NCBI RefSeq assembly: GCF_014287515.2
Contig: NZ_CP092473.1
Coordinates: 3,197,501 to 3,261,500 of the forward strand
Origin: Roseburia rectibacter
GTDB taxonomy: Bacteria; Bacillota; Clostridia; Lachnospirales; Lachnospiraceae
DNA: 64,000 nt
Direction of reading: 5' to 3'
A program made the translations under genes and the position numbers. Every line of letters begins with the position of its first letter. Within the stretch, counting starts at the first letter, position 1. The notes under the pieces are model-generated. The model saw nothing but the letters and a program-made list of their open reading frames with translations, did not search any database and was not told where the DNA came from. Shown in pieces: positions 52,987 to 62,245 of the stretch.

Positions 52987-54720
52987 CTACAGCACCCAGC
53001 CTGCTGCCTGCATCTGTGTTTCTACCATATGATGATAGATTCCCTGTTTTTGGAACAACTCATCCGGTGTTCCTTCCTCTGCAACTACACCGTCTTTTAA
53101 CACGACGATCTTGTCTGCATTTGCAACTGTACGCATCCTGTGTGCGATGATAAGTACTGTCTTATTCTGGATCAGTCTTGATAATGCTTCCTGGATCAGC
53201 GTTTCATTATCCACATCCAGTGATGCCGTAGCCTCATCCAGTAAAATAACCGGTGCATTCTTTAAAAATGCCCTTGCGATCGAGATTCTCTGACGTTCTC
53301 CACCGGAAAGTTCCGAACCATTTTCACCGATCATGGTTTTCCATCCATCCGGCAGTTTTTCTGCAAACTCATCACAATGTGCTAACTTTGCGGCGGCAAT
53401 GACTTCCTCATCCGTCGCATCCTGTCTGCCGATACGGATATTTTCCATGATCGTATTGTTAAAAAGTGTAACATCCTGAAATACGATGGAATACAACGAC
53501 ATCAGTGTTTCCGGATCGATCTTAGAGATATCCATACCGCCTACTGTGATCTTTCCTTTTTCAATATCCCAGAATCTCGCAGCCAGTCTTGATACCGTCG
53601 TTTTTCCGCCACCGGACGGTCCGATCAGTGCTGTTACCTCTCCCTGTTTTGCTGTAAATGTGACATCCTCTAAGACAGCTTCTTTTTTATCATATGAGAA
53701 CCCCACATGGGAAAATACAATATCATATCCGTCATGATCGAGTTTTGTGCTTCCCGTCTGGATCTCATGGGATAAAATCTCATCCAGACGCTCACTCTGT
53801 ATATTTGCATTGATCATCGCAGCTAAATTCTGCAGGGAAATCTGCATTGGATCATAAATTCTCGATACAACCAGTAAAAACATGAAAAATGTCAAAACGT
53901 CAATGCTCCCCTTTGCAAGAAGTACACCTCCCGTCAGGGCAACTGTTGCAATCCCAAGTTTTAATATCATCTGGGCACTTGCCACAAATACAGCCATTCC
54001 GAGCTCTGTCACAATCGCATGTTTTTCAACTGCTCTGATCTTTCTGTCGAGTCCTTTCATATATTCGCTCTGCGCATTATTTGCCTTAAGATCACGGACT
54101 GTCTCAAGTCCTTCCTGAATCCCATCGGCACATTCCATTTTCAGTTTCATCTGTTTTCTGCTCAGGCCGTTTTGAACCTTCCCGGAACATCCAACGATCA
54201 GGAAGGAAACAGGAAGTACCCAGAGTGCTGCAAGTGCCATTCTCCAGTCAAAGAAAAAGAGACTTAATGCCACAAGTGCCGTGGAAATACATGCTCCGAT
54301 CAGCTCCGGAATCACATGGGAGGAAACCGTCTCCATGGTTGCACAGTCTGCCATGATCGTACTAGTCAGATCCGAAAGATCTTTTTTCCCGAAAAAAGAA
54401 AGTGGAATTTTTCTTAATTTTTCCGCAAGAGTGATACGTCTCACACCGCTCTCCACATAAGTTGCAAAAAAAGTTGCATTGTACTGGATATAGGTAGTAG
54501 CTGCGATCAGTGCCAGACTAATGATACAGCCTGCAATATAAAAACTGCCTCTTCCACTTAATGTTCCCTCCATATAGTCCTTTACCAGAAAATAAAGCAT
54601 CCCCACCGGAAACATCAGGACAATATCTGATATCGTGACAGAAATAAATGCTTTTATCATATCCTTTGCACCCTGATCTGAAAGTGCGTATTTATGTTGT
54701 ATTTTTTCTTTGAATGACAT
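52987..54720 (-). CDS. ABC exporter half-transporter, second subunit
   Basis: The 577-residue protein has an exporter membrane domain of about six helices (about 20-310). A nucleotide-binding domain follows, with Walker A GPSGGGKTT (near 370), ABC signature LSGGERQRISIARA, Walker B VILLDEATASLD and the H-loop IIAHRMRTV. All catalytic motifs look complete. The ATG comes 3 bases after the stop of the first subunit. With it, this forms a heterodimer; the substrate (drug, peptide or siderophore) is unknown. Confidence 0.92.
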   Translation of the reverse strand: MSFKEKIQHKYALSDQGAKDMIKAFISVTISDIVLMFPVGMLYFLVKDYMEGTLSGRGSFYIAGCIISLALIAATTYIQYNATFFATYVESGVRRITLAEKLRKIPLSFFGKKDLSDLTSTIMADCATMETVSSHVIPELIGACISTALVALSLFFFDWRMALAALWVLPVSFLIVGCSGKVQNGLSRKQMKLKMECADGIQEGLETVRDLKANNAQSEYMKGLDRKIRAVEKHAIVTELGMAVFVASAQMILKLGIATVALTGGVLLAKGSIDVLTFFMFLLVVSRIYDPMQISLQNLAAMINANIQSERLDEILSHEIQTGSTKLDHDGYDIVFSHVGFSYDKKEAVLEDVTFTAKQGEVTALIGPSGGGKTTVSRLAARFWDIEKGKITVGGMDISKIDPETLMSLYSIVFQDVTLFNNTIMENIRIGRQDATDEEVIAAAKLAHCDEFAEKLPDGWKTMIGENGSELSGGERQRISIARAFLKNAPVILLDEATASLDVDNETLIQEALSRLIQNKTVLIIAHRMRTVANADKIVVLKDGVVAEEGTPDELFQKQGIYHHMVETQMQAAGWVL

Positions 54721-54723
54721 GTT

Positions 54724-56511
54724 TTATTCCCCCACTTTCCAACGAACAGATTTATTGTATTCGTTCCACATATGCGCATACAGCCCCGTCATCTCTGTCA
54801 GTTCTTTATGTGTTCCTGACTCAACGATCTCTCCATCTTTTAACACACAGATCCGGTCGGCATCCACAACCGAAGATAAACGGTGTGCGATCATGATCAC
54901 TGTTTTTCCTTCAGATAATTTTGAAAATGCCTGCTGTACTTTCGCTTCATTATCCGGATCAGCAAATGCAGTTGCCTCATCTAAGATCAGAACCGGCGCA
55001 TTTTTTAACATTGCCCTTGCAATCGAAAGCCGCTGTGCCTCACCACCGGATACATAAGTTCCTTTTGCCCCGATCACAGTGTCAATTCCATCCGGAAGTT
55101 TCCCGATAATATCCTCACACTGTGCATTTTTCAAGGCTTCCATAACTTCCTCTCTTGTCGCATCTTTCCTGCCTATGCGTACATTGTCATAAATGGACAT
55201 TTTCAAAAGTTTACTATCCTGGAATACAAATGATACCATGTTCATAAGCTGTTCCGACGGAATGTCCCTTACATTTACGCCGCCGATTTTGATCTGTCCC
55301 TCTGTCGTGTCAAAGAATCGCGCGATCAGGCTTGCAAGCGTTGATTTTCCACCACCGGACGGTCCGACAAACGCAACGTGTTCGCCCTCTCTGATTTCCA
55401 GGTTGATGTTATGTAAGGCATTTTTTGCGGCATCCTCATAGCGGAAAGATACGTGGTCAAACGTAATCGACATATCTTTTGGAGCTGCTTTTTCTGCTGC
55501 TTCTGCCAGTGGTTTCTTTTCTAAAATACCATCGATCCGCTTTAACGCATCCTCTACGATCATCTGATTTTCACTTGCGTACATGATCTTATTTAATGTA
55601 ACCGTAATGATCGGTGTGATGATAATATAAAACAGCAGATTTAATAAAAACGTGTCATTTTCTCCGCCCCTGCTGACCACATAAAAAGTAACTGCAATCA
55701 AAACAGCAAATGCTGCGTTGATGATCATGGTATAAAACGTCATCGGAAGTCTCAGTTCTTTTGTATAAGCGATCGTCCATTTCTCGTACTTTTCGATGGA
55801 ATACTGGAATCGTTTGAACGAAAATACCGTCTGACCAAATGTCTTTACGACCGGAATGCCACGGACATATTCAACTGCCTCACTCGACATTTCTTCGAGC
55901 GCATTCTGATACTCTGTCATTTTATCCTTCATCCGCTGCCCGGTCATGCTTCCCATAATTAAAAATGCCGCTGCCACCGGGATCAGACTCAACAGTCCAA
56001 GCCTCCAGTCAAACATCAGAAGCAGTACTAAAAGTCCCACCGGCGTTGCGATCGCGCCTGCCTGATCTGGCAGCTGGTGTGCAAGATATGTCTCTGTTGC
56101 CTCACTTGACTCGTTAACGATCTTGCGGAACTTACCACTTCCGTCACTGTCCATAAATCCCATCGGCAGTGTCATAATATGGTGCATCAACTGTGAACGG
56201 ATATTCGCCTGCACATGAAATGCTGACAAATGGGAACACATCAGCCCGCAAATGTAAAGCGCCATCGATAAAATTGCAAATCCTACTGCATGCCATCCAT
56301 AATCTGCAATATTTCCTGCATTTTCATAATGAGGCGCCACCTCTAAAACTTCTTTTATCACTTTCCAGATATAATAAAACGGCACCAGTGCAATCCATGC
56401 ACTGACCACAGAAAATATCCACGACAGGATCGTCAGATATTTATAATTCCCGGCATATTCAAAAAGCCTTGCCAAAGAACTTTGTTTTTTTAACTTCGCA
56501 TCACTTTCCAT
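54724..56511 (-). CDS. ABC exporter half-transporter, first subunit
   Basis: The 595-residue exporter half has six membrane helices and a nucleotide-binding domain with GPSGGGKSTLAS (Walker A). The ABC signature is changed to VSGGEAQRLSIARA, and the D-loop reads DEATAFADPDNE in place of SALD. The changed signature and D-loop occur in heterodimeric exporters of the IrtAB/YbtPQ-like group and suggest unequal ATP sites. It follows the TetR gene by ~120 bases and should be under its control. Confidence 0.92.
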   Translation of the reverse strand: MESDAKLKKQSSLARLFEYAGNYKYLTILSWIFSVVSAWIALVPFYYIWKVIKEVLEVAPHYENAGNIADYGWHAVGFAILSMALYICGLMCSHLSAFHVQANIRSQLMHHIMTLPMGFMDSDGSGKFRKIVNESSEATETYLAHQLPDQAGAIATPVGLLVLLLMFDWRLGLLSLIPVAAAFLIMGSMTGQRMKDKMTEYQNALEEMSSEAVEYVRGIPVVKTFGQTVFSFKRFQYSIEKYEKWTIAYTKELRLPMTFYTMIINAAFAVLIAVTFYVVSRGGENDTFLLNLLFYIIITPIITVTLNKIMYASENQMIVEDALKRIDGILEKKPLAEAAEKAAPKDMSITFDHVSFRYEDAAKNALHNINLEIREGEHVAFVGPSGGGKSTLASLIARFFDTTEGQIKIGGVNVRDIPSEQLMNMVSFVFQDSKLLKMSIYDNVRIGRKDATREEVMEALKNAQCEDIIGKLPDGIDTVIGAKGTYVSGGEAQRLSIARAMLKNAPVLILDEATAFADPDNEAKVQQAFSKLSEGKTVIMIAHRLSSVVDADRICVLKDGEIVESGTHKELTEMTGLYAHMWNEYNKSVRWKVGE

Positions 56512-56633
56512 CTCAAAGACTCCCTTTCCATTTTTAGTTCTTGTTATACAGCACTACTTTAAATTAGTTTTCGCTAACCAATGATTTTTTTAGAAGGCTG
56601 TCATCCTGTTACCAGAAATGTACAGCCCATCTC

Positions 56634-57254
56634 TTACTCCCATTTCAGAATTGCATTCCAGCCTCCATAATGGTATTTTTCCAGCATATCCATATAACGG
56701 AGTGCCTTCTCCTTCGTCATTTTATGGCGTACCACCTCAAACATACTCTCAAATAATGCCCTCGTCATGATATGGATAAAATCCTCGGTGATCACCTCGC
56801 CATCTTCCGTCCGGTAATGAATGACGTCCATATACTTATAAGTATATTCTGTCTCGATCTCGACAAGCCGTTCCACAAAATCCTGAAACTTTGTTCCGTA
56901 GGAAGCATCCAGCAAAAGCTCAAACACTTCAAAATTGTCATAAATATAATCGATCATCTCCACCATGCCGGATGACACATAATGCTTCATCTCTTTCGGC
57001 TGCTGTTCTTCCTCAAGCCCGTGAAATGTCTCCTGTATATGCAGAAATCTCTGCACCAGATGATCTGCTGCCGGTTCTACGATTGCAGAAAATAATCCTT
57101 CTTTATCTTGAAACCTTGAATAGATCGATCCGGTTGTCGTCCCTGCCTTTGCCGCGATCGTCCGCAGGGATGCATCGGAATAACCTTTTTTTAAAAATTC
57201 TTCCTTTGCACAGGCTATGATTTTCTCTGAAACTCCTTCTACTGGTTTTGTCAC
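56634..57254 (-). CDS. TetR family regulator of the ABC exporter
   Basis: The 206-residue protein has a TetR helix-turn-helix (ACAKEEFLKKGYSDASLRTI then AAKAGTTTGSIYSRFQDKEG, residues 12-52). A helical ligand domain follows. It starts with GTG (57254), preceded by GGAGG. It is the first gene of an apparent operon with the two ABC genes. The 30-base palindrome overlapping its own promoter is the obvious operator, so it likely represses the whole unit until a transported compound binds. Confidence 0.92.
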   Translation of the reverse strand: MTKPVEGVSEKIIACAKEEFLKKGYSDASLRTIAAKAGTTTGSIYSRFQDKEGLFSAIVEPAADHLVQRFLHIQETFHGLEEEQQPKEMKHYVSSGMVEMIDYIYDNFEVFELLLDASYGTKFQDFVERLVEIETEYTYKYMDVIHYRTEDGEVITEDFIHIMTRALFESMFEVVRHKMTKEKALRYMDMLEKYHYGGWNAILKWE

Positions 57255-57270
57255 TGGTTCCTCCGCTCAT

Positions 57271-57300
57271 TTATAACAGTGTTATATAACACTGTTATAA
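57271..57300. promoter_or_regulatory. 30-base perfect palindrome, TetR operator
   Basis: The half-site TTATAACAGTGTTAT is followed directly by its exact reverse complement. It touches the -10 box and ends 16 bases before the GTG start. Such length and perfection are typical of TetR-family operators. Confidence 0.85.
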
Positions 57301-57328
57301 ATATAAACATTTCTTTTTTATTTGTCAA
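57300..57328 (-). promoter_or_regulatory. Promoter of the TetR/ABC operon
   Basis: TTGACA (57323-57328), 17 bases, TATATT (57300-57305). Confidence 0.85.
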
Positions 57329-57360
57329 TATGTGAATCCTATTCCTATTTAAAATACAAC

Positions 57361-57408
57361 AAAAAAAGCATGCTCTGCAATTCTTTTGAATCGTAAAACA
57401 TGCTTTTT
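57361..57408 (-). terminator. Terminator of the GH3/GtrA operon
   Basis: AAAAAGCATG/CATGCTTTTT stem with a ~22-base loop; seven T follow on the minus strand. Confidence 0.75.
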
Positions 57409-57442
57409 ATATGTGCTTATTTTGTTTTTCACATACTACTTT

Positions 57443-58006
57443 TTATGCTTTCGCTTCCCCTTCCGGGAAAATGATCTTATTTACAAAGAAAAATACAACC
57501 ATTGAAACTCCACCGTTTAATACGGTTGTTCCGATATTGTAGAGCCAGTCCGGCACGAACATACCGGCTACTGCTACCCAGATACAGTTAATGGAGTTTA
57601 CAATACAGGTCACGATACAGAATGCGATCAGATACCAGAATGCCTGATACCAGATATTGCCCTTACTCCGGAATACGAAGGTTCTCTGGATCGGGAAATT
57701 GATGCATTCTCCGATCACCATGGCAACCATGTATGCACAGAAATATGGAAGTCCACCGTGTGCGGCATCATAACCGATAATGTTCCATTTAAATGTCTCT
57801 CCAAATAATGTGATGTCGATTCCCGGGAATCCAAAATCAACATTTGGAAGTCCTGCAAATGCGAGCGGCAGAAACAATAACATCAAATATTTGAATACCG
57901 TGATCAGGTTACTTACGATCACGAACAGACCGCCCTCCCGGACCCATTTGGAGGCTCCGGGATGCTTATCTGCAAAGTTCTGCCATAGATTTTTTATACC
58001 ATTCAT
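57443..58006 (-). CDS. GtrA-like membrane protein
   Basis: The 187-residue protein has four membrane segments and the GtrA-family marks FVIVSNLITVFKY near the start and ECINFPIQRTFVFRSKGN (N-F-x-x-x-R-x-x-V-F) in the middle. GtrA proteins help move lipid-linked sugars across the membrane. It follows the GH3 gene by 44 bases, so a joint role in surface glycan handling is possible. There is an unusual insertion of ~40 residues between helices 1 and 2. Confidence 0.85.
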   Translation of the reverse strand: MNGIKNLWQNFADKHPGASKWVREGGLFVIVSNLITVFKYLMLLFLPLAFAGLPNVDFGFPGIDITLFGETFKWNIIGYDAAHGGLPYFCAYMVAMVIGECINFPIQRTFVFRSKGNIWYQAFWYLIAFCIVTCIVNSINCIWVAVAGMFVPDWLYNIGTTVLNGGVSMVVFFFVNKIIFPEGEAKA

Positions 58007-58050
58007 TTATGCTTTCACCTCTATGTGTTGTTCCTCTGCATAATCCTGTT

Positions 58051-60954
58051 TTATTCTGCTGATGTTTCAGTTACTGTCTTTACCGGTTCTTCTGCGGCAT
58101 CTTTTTTATATTTTTTGATGGTAAGAACTTCTAAGAAAATAACCAGTACTCCAAGAATGATATCGATCACGATTGCAATGATCTGCCAGTTCATCAGACC
58201 TGTCTTTAAGTTCTCAGGATCATATGCACGGCTGTTTACAACAGTGTACATAATATTTTTGGATGCCTGACGCATTGCTTTCACACCTGTTGCGCTTGTA
58301 GTATCTGTCACATGGTTTGTCTCTGTATCATATGCAACTAACATACAGTCTGTACCACCGCGGATACCCATATCAGAATCCATGTATCCGTAAACACCAA
58401 AGTAGTCAGTTAATACAAATCCACGGAATCCCCACTCATCACGAAGGACAGTTGTCTGTAACGGATATGTTCCGCCTGCCCACTGTGTACCGATATAATT
58501 GAAGGAAGACATTACTGCTTTTGCTCCACCTTCTTTTACAGCGATTTCAAAAGGTTTTAAGTAAATTTCACGGATTGCCTGCTCATTTGACCATGTACAG
58601 AGCATTCCGGTACGGTTTGTTTCCTGATCGTTTAATGCAAAATGTTTGATATATGCATAAACACCATATTTTTCAGCACCGATCACTGCGTTTGCAGCCA
58701 TTTTTCCTGAGAGAACTCCATCTTCCGAATAATACTCGAAGTTACGTCCTGCAAATGCATTTCTGTGTGTGTTCATCGCTGGTGCATACCATCCGGATAC
58801 TTCCATTTCGTCTGCCATCTTACCAATGCTCTCACCGAAGGAAAGTGCAAGGTCTTTGTTCCAGGTATTTGCGATCATAACTGCGGACGGGAATCCAATG
58901 GAGCCTGTTCCTGTAAAGTTGTTATTGATGGATGCAGGTCCGTCACAGTCAACGGTCATAACTTTTCCAACACTTGCAGCTGCAGATGTCTGATATCCGC
59001 CAAGAGCGATCATTGTATCCATATCGGAAACTGTCAGCTGGTCAAGCAGTGTATCCCATTTTTCATCATCATAGGAAAGACCACGCATATCAGCAAGTGT
59101 CATTCCGTTTTTCGCGCCTGTTGTCGGCATTTCATCAGAATCATTGTTGTAATTGTTTGGATCATAATTGCTGTTATTTAAGAACTCAGCTTTCTCATCC
59201 TCTGCTAATGTAAAGTTTGAAGGAGCTGCTGTTGCTTTTGCATAGTTTGCAAATCCATCTGCTCTTGAAAGATATGTTACATCTCCTTGTGCATATGCAA
59301 ACTGATTTGTTGCAGCTACATCATCGGTAGAACGTGCATTATTCTCATCATATACAACGGTATCTGCAACACTTACGGTCTGTGATGCGATCGTATTGTG
59401 TGAATCAGAGTTGATAGAAATCTCATAGTCACCAGCCTCTAATACATAGCATCCATTGCCATATGTATCATAAGAAGCCATATCTTCTTCTGAGAAACTT
59501 ACATTGATTGTCTGGGATTCACCCGGCTGTAACACATCTGTTTTTGCAAAATCGATCAGATTTGCAGATGCTTTTTCAATTCCACCGTTTGTATATGGCG
59601 GATTGTAATATACCTCTACCACATCTTTTCCTGCGGCAGTTCCGTTGTTTGTTACGGTAACGTCAAAGGATACTTTACCGTCTGCTACGGTAACATCTCC
59701 CATCTTCTGTTCAAAATCTGTATAAGAAAGTCCATATCCAAATGGGAACTGAACCGTCTTATCATAATCAATGAGTCCTTCCACTGCTGCTGTCTCATAG
59801 AAACGATAGCCAACATAAATGCCTTCTACATAGTTGACAAAAGATGGAATTGTTGCTTCTTCTTCGCCTGTTCCGAAGTTTTTGGATGTAGCGGCAAACT
59901 CATCCATATTGTCATACAGGAAGTTTCCAAAGTTGTTATAAGTCGGTGTTGCTGTCAGATCATATACAAATGTATCGCTGGTTTTTCCGGATGGATTTAC
60001 CGTACCGGCTACGACTGCGCCAAGAGACTCAAATCCGGACTGACCTGTTCCAGGACACCAGATTGCACCCTTGATCTGTTTATAATCATTTAAGAATCCA
60101 AGTTCCATGGTGTTTGCACCGTTATATACAACAACGACATTGTCAAAGTTGGCACAAACAAGGTCTAACATATCTTTTTCTGTCTGGCTTAACTGTAAAT
60201 AATGTTCACCAGCTTCAAAATCTTTGTAATTTTCAGAGTTATCTGTGTAAGTTACTTTGCTTACATCAGTTGGAAGGTCTGCTCCCTCACCACCAACACG
60301 GGTAATTACTACCATTGCTGTATCCGAAAACTCTTTTGCATTGTTGATCAGCTCATCGCTGTAAGAATCTGCTGTAGGCTCCGGCAATGTCCAGTCCTGC
60401 GCCCACATACCAACTTCCGGTCTGTCCTCACGGTACGCTTTGTAGAAATCGGTCAGTTCTGTATTGATCTTGTATCCGGCATCCTCAAGACCACCAAGAA
60501 GTGTTGTTGTCTCATATGCGTCGGATAATGCTCCTGATCCTGTACCACCGTAGCAAGGATTGGTAGATGCCCATCCAAACACGTTGATATTCTGTGTATT
60601 TGTAAGTGGAAGGATATTGTCCTCATTTTTCAATAATACAATACCTTCGTCCGCGATATCCTCACAGAGTGCTGTTGCCTCATTTGAGGTCTCCTCTGTG
60701 ATCGTACCATTTCCCATTGCAAGTGAGATCATACTTGACATCGGGATAAAGCAGATCAGATTGATAATCACAACTGCTGCCATAAGGAATGCAATCCATG
60801 CTTCCTTTCTCACCAGTTTCTTTACCGGTTTCTTCAATTTCATGCATGCCACAGTTACAATAATTGCGAGCGCTAATGCAATACCCAGCGCAATCAGGTA
60901 TGGCTTACAGGAATTGAGAACGTTGATCACGTCATCCATGTTAATTGCTAACAT
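58051..60954 (-). CDS. Membrane-anchored, domain-permuted GH3 beta-glucosidase
   Basis: Domain order in 967 residues: two membrane helices (about 17-35 and 50-78), the GH3 (alpha/beta)6 domain (about 105-390, GWASTNPCYGGTGSGAL near its start), a fibronectin III-like domain (about 420-540), and the TIM barrel (about 630-920) with the nucleophile Asp850 in VLTDYFG. A last membrane helix (about 923-946) and a cytoplasmic tail follow. In common GH3 enzymes the barrel comes first; the reversed order is known from Butyrivibrio and Ruminococcus enzymes. Helices at both ends fix the enzyme to the outer membrane face. It likely cuts beta-glucosides or xylosides. GGGAGG precedes the ATG. Confidence 0.93.
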   Translation of the reverse strand: MLAINMDDVINVLNSCKPYLIALGIALALAIIVTVACMKLKKPVKKLVRKEAWIAFLMAAVVIINLICFIPMSSMISLAMGNGTITEETSNEATALCEDIADEGIVLLKNEDNILPLTNTQNINVFGWASTNPCYGGTGSGALSDAYETTTLLGGLEDAGYKINTELTDFYKAYREDRPEVGMWAQDWTLPEPTADSYSDELINNAKEFSDTAMVVITRVGGEGADLPTDVSKVTYTDNSENYKDFEAGEHYLQLSQTEKDMLDLVCANFDNVVVVYNGANTMELGFLNDYKQIKGAIWCPGTGQSGFESLGAVVAGTVNPSGKTSDTFVYDLTATPTYNNFGNFLYDNMDEFAATSKNFGTGEEEATIPSFVNYVEGIYVGYRFYETAAVEGLIDYDKTVQFPFGYGLSYTDFEQKMGDVTVADGKVSFDVTVTNNGTAAGKDVVEVYYNPPYTNGGIEKASANLIDFAKTDVLQPGESQTINVSFSEEDMASYDTYGNGCYVLEAGDYEISINSDSHNTIASQTVSVADTVVYDENNARSTDDVAATNQFAYAQGDVTYLSRADGFANYAKATAAPSNFTLAEDEKAEFLNNSNYDPNNYNNDSDEMPTTGAKNGMTLADMRGLSYDDEKWDTLLDQLTVSDMDTMIALGGYQTSAAASVGKVMTVDCDGPASINNNFTGTGSIGFPSAVMIANTWNKDLALSFGESIGKMADEMEVSGWYAPAMNTHRNAFAGRNFEYYSEDGVLSGKMAANAVIGAEKYGVYAYIKHFALNDQETNRTGMLCTWSNEQAIREIYLKPFEIAVKEGGAKAVMSSFNYIGTQWAGGTYPLQTTVLRDEWGFRGFVLTDYFGVYGYMDSDMGIRGGTDCMLVAYDTETNHVTDTTSATGVKAMRQASKNIMYTVVNSRAYDPENLKTGLMNWQIIAIVIDIILGVLVIFLEVLTIKKYKKDAAEEPVKTVTETSAE

Positions 60955-60979
60955 TTCTAAATCCTCCCTTGTTTTCTTT

Positions 60980-60992
60980 ATCCGTTTCGGAT
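60980..60992. promoter_or_regulatory. Small palindrome upstream of the GH3 gene
   Basis: ATCCG-TTT-CGGAT lies 26 bases before the start codon, just ahead of the RBS. It may be an operator or a leader stem. Confidence 0.35.
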
Positions 60993-61097
60993 CTTGTAAC
61001 TGTATCCTACCACATCACACATTCTTTGGTAAAAATCTTCACAATCTGCACTTTTTTCGCATAAACTGTTTTGCATGTTGGAAGTTTTAGACAAAAG

Positions 61098-61139
61098 AAA
61101 TGCCATTGTTTTATGCATTGTGCATAAAACATGGCATTT
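61098..61139 (-). terminator. Strong hairpin after the DUF1703 remnant
   Basis: A 19-base stem (ATGCCAT and GTTTTATGCA segments with one bulge) is followed on the minus strand by TTTCTTTTG, consistent with termination. Confidence 0.7.
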
Positions 61140-61165
61140 ACTATCATCTTAAATACAATTCTAAA

Positions 61166-61954
61166 TTATTTTCCGATCAATACTTTCTTTCCCTCAAAAG
61201 CAAATCCGTAGTGTCTGATCTTTTCTTTTTGGATTCCTGCTGCAGTCAGTCCGGCGTCATAATTTTTTTCCCTGATCTGTTTTAAAGCGGACTGCACCGT
61301 ATCTTCTAATGATTCTTCTTCATCTGCCTCATGGACTTTAAATTCCATTACGATCGCATCTTTTTTCCGGTCATGAGGAACCAGCATGATATCATATCTG
61401 CCGTAACCGCTTTCCCTGTTTGACCGCACATCATAGGAATCCCGCAGTTCCACCAAAAGTCCCAGTACAAATCCATGATAAAAACGCTCTGGCTGTGCTC
61501 TTTTCGATGGATGATTTCCGGTATCAAAACTGCTGAAAGTTGTGAGTGCAATATCATTCATATAAATATTCATCTCTTTTAAGTTCCCTTTTAATAATGC
61601 CTCTATGAACTCATTATAGTTCGACATGGAATCATCAAACCATCCTTTAAACATGTTCGAAAACATACTGTAAGTTTCCAGATTCGTGATACGAAGATGA
61701 TACCACGGCTCTAACAGCATACCTCGGTATTCCACCTCTTCTGCTTTCATTCAGATACGCATGCTGCATATATGTTTCTTCAATAATATTTTTTATTTTT
61801 CGTACGGCATCCTCATAATTTGTCTGTTTCACATCCGCAAAACTTAAAAAGATGACCGGATAAAATCAGACTTATCTACAAAAAAATAATTGCCTTCCCG
61901 CAATGCTGCAAAATTCTGTTTTCCAATACTGATATGCGGTAACATATCTTTCAT
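61166..61954 (-). pseudogene. Degraded AAA-ATPase/DUF1703 (PD-(D/E)XK) protein
   Basis: The original start is still seen at 61954 (GGGGGA, then MKDMLPHISIGKQNF and EGNYFFVDKSDFI), the N-terminus of AAA-ATPase-like/DUF1703 proteins. It reads to a stop after ~35 residues. A second frame has PVIFLSFADVKQTNYEDAV, and a third (61750-61166, 194 residues) holds the C-terminal DUF1703 half (FYHGFVLGLLVEL, YDIMLVPHDRKKDAIVMEFK). Most of the AAA core, including Walker A, is lost. Full members have ~520-600 residues. The C-terminal part might still be translated, but the gene looks dead. Confidence 0.8.
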
Positions 61955-62057
61955 TCCCCCAGTTCAGTTTTAAAATTATATTCTCTTTTCCAATTATAAA
62001 AAACCGGACTCTTTTCTTCAAGGGATATCTGTCTTAAACAATGTTACAATTCACAGT

Positions 62058-62225
62058 TTAGTTCTGATGTCCTGCTGACAATGCTCCATCTACCGGAATG
62101 GCTGCACAGACTACTTTCATTCCGTTTTCACCAAAAATTTCTGCAATTGACTCCCCAATACCTCTGCTTGCACCTGTTACAATTGCTACTTTTCCTTCTA
62201 CACTTGAAAAATTCACTTTACTCAA
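62058..62225 (-). pseudogene. Internally deleted short-chain dehydrogenase (SDR) remnant
   Basis: The 55-residue reading starts at TTG 62225 (AAGGAAGG just upstream). It carries the SDR cofactor loop GKVAIVTGASRGIGESIAEI, continues NGMKVVCAA, and jumps directly to IPVDGALSAGHQN, which resembles the C-terminal end of SDR proteins (I-x-V-D-G-G). About 190 residues, including the catalytic YxxxK, are missing without a frameshift. It follows the epimerase gene by 20 bases. An ATG further upstream (62279) also reads in frame but overlaps the epimerase gene. Confidence 0.7.
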
Positions 62226-62245
62226 ATCCTTCCTTTTGATGCTAT

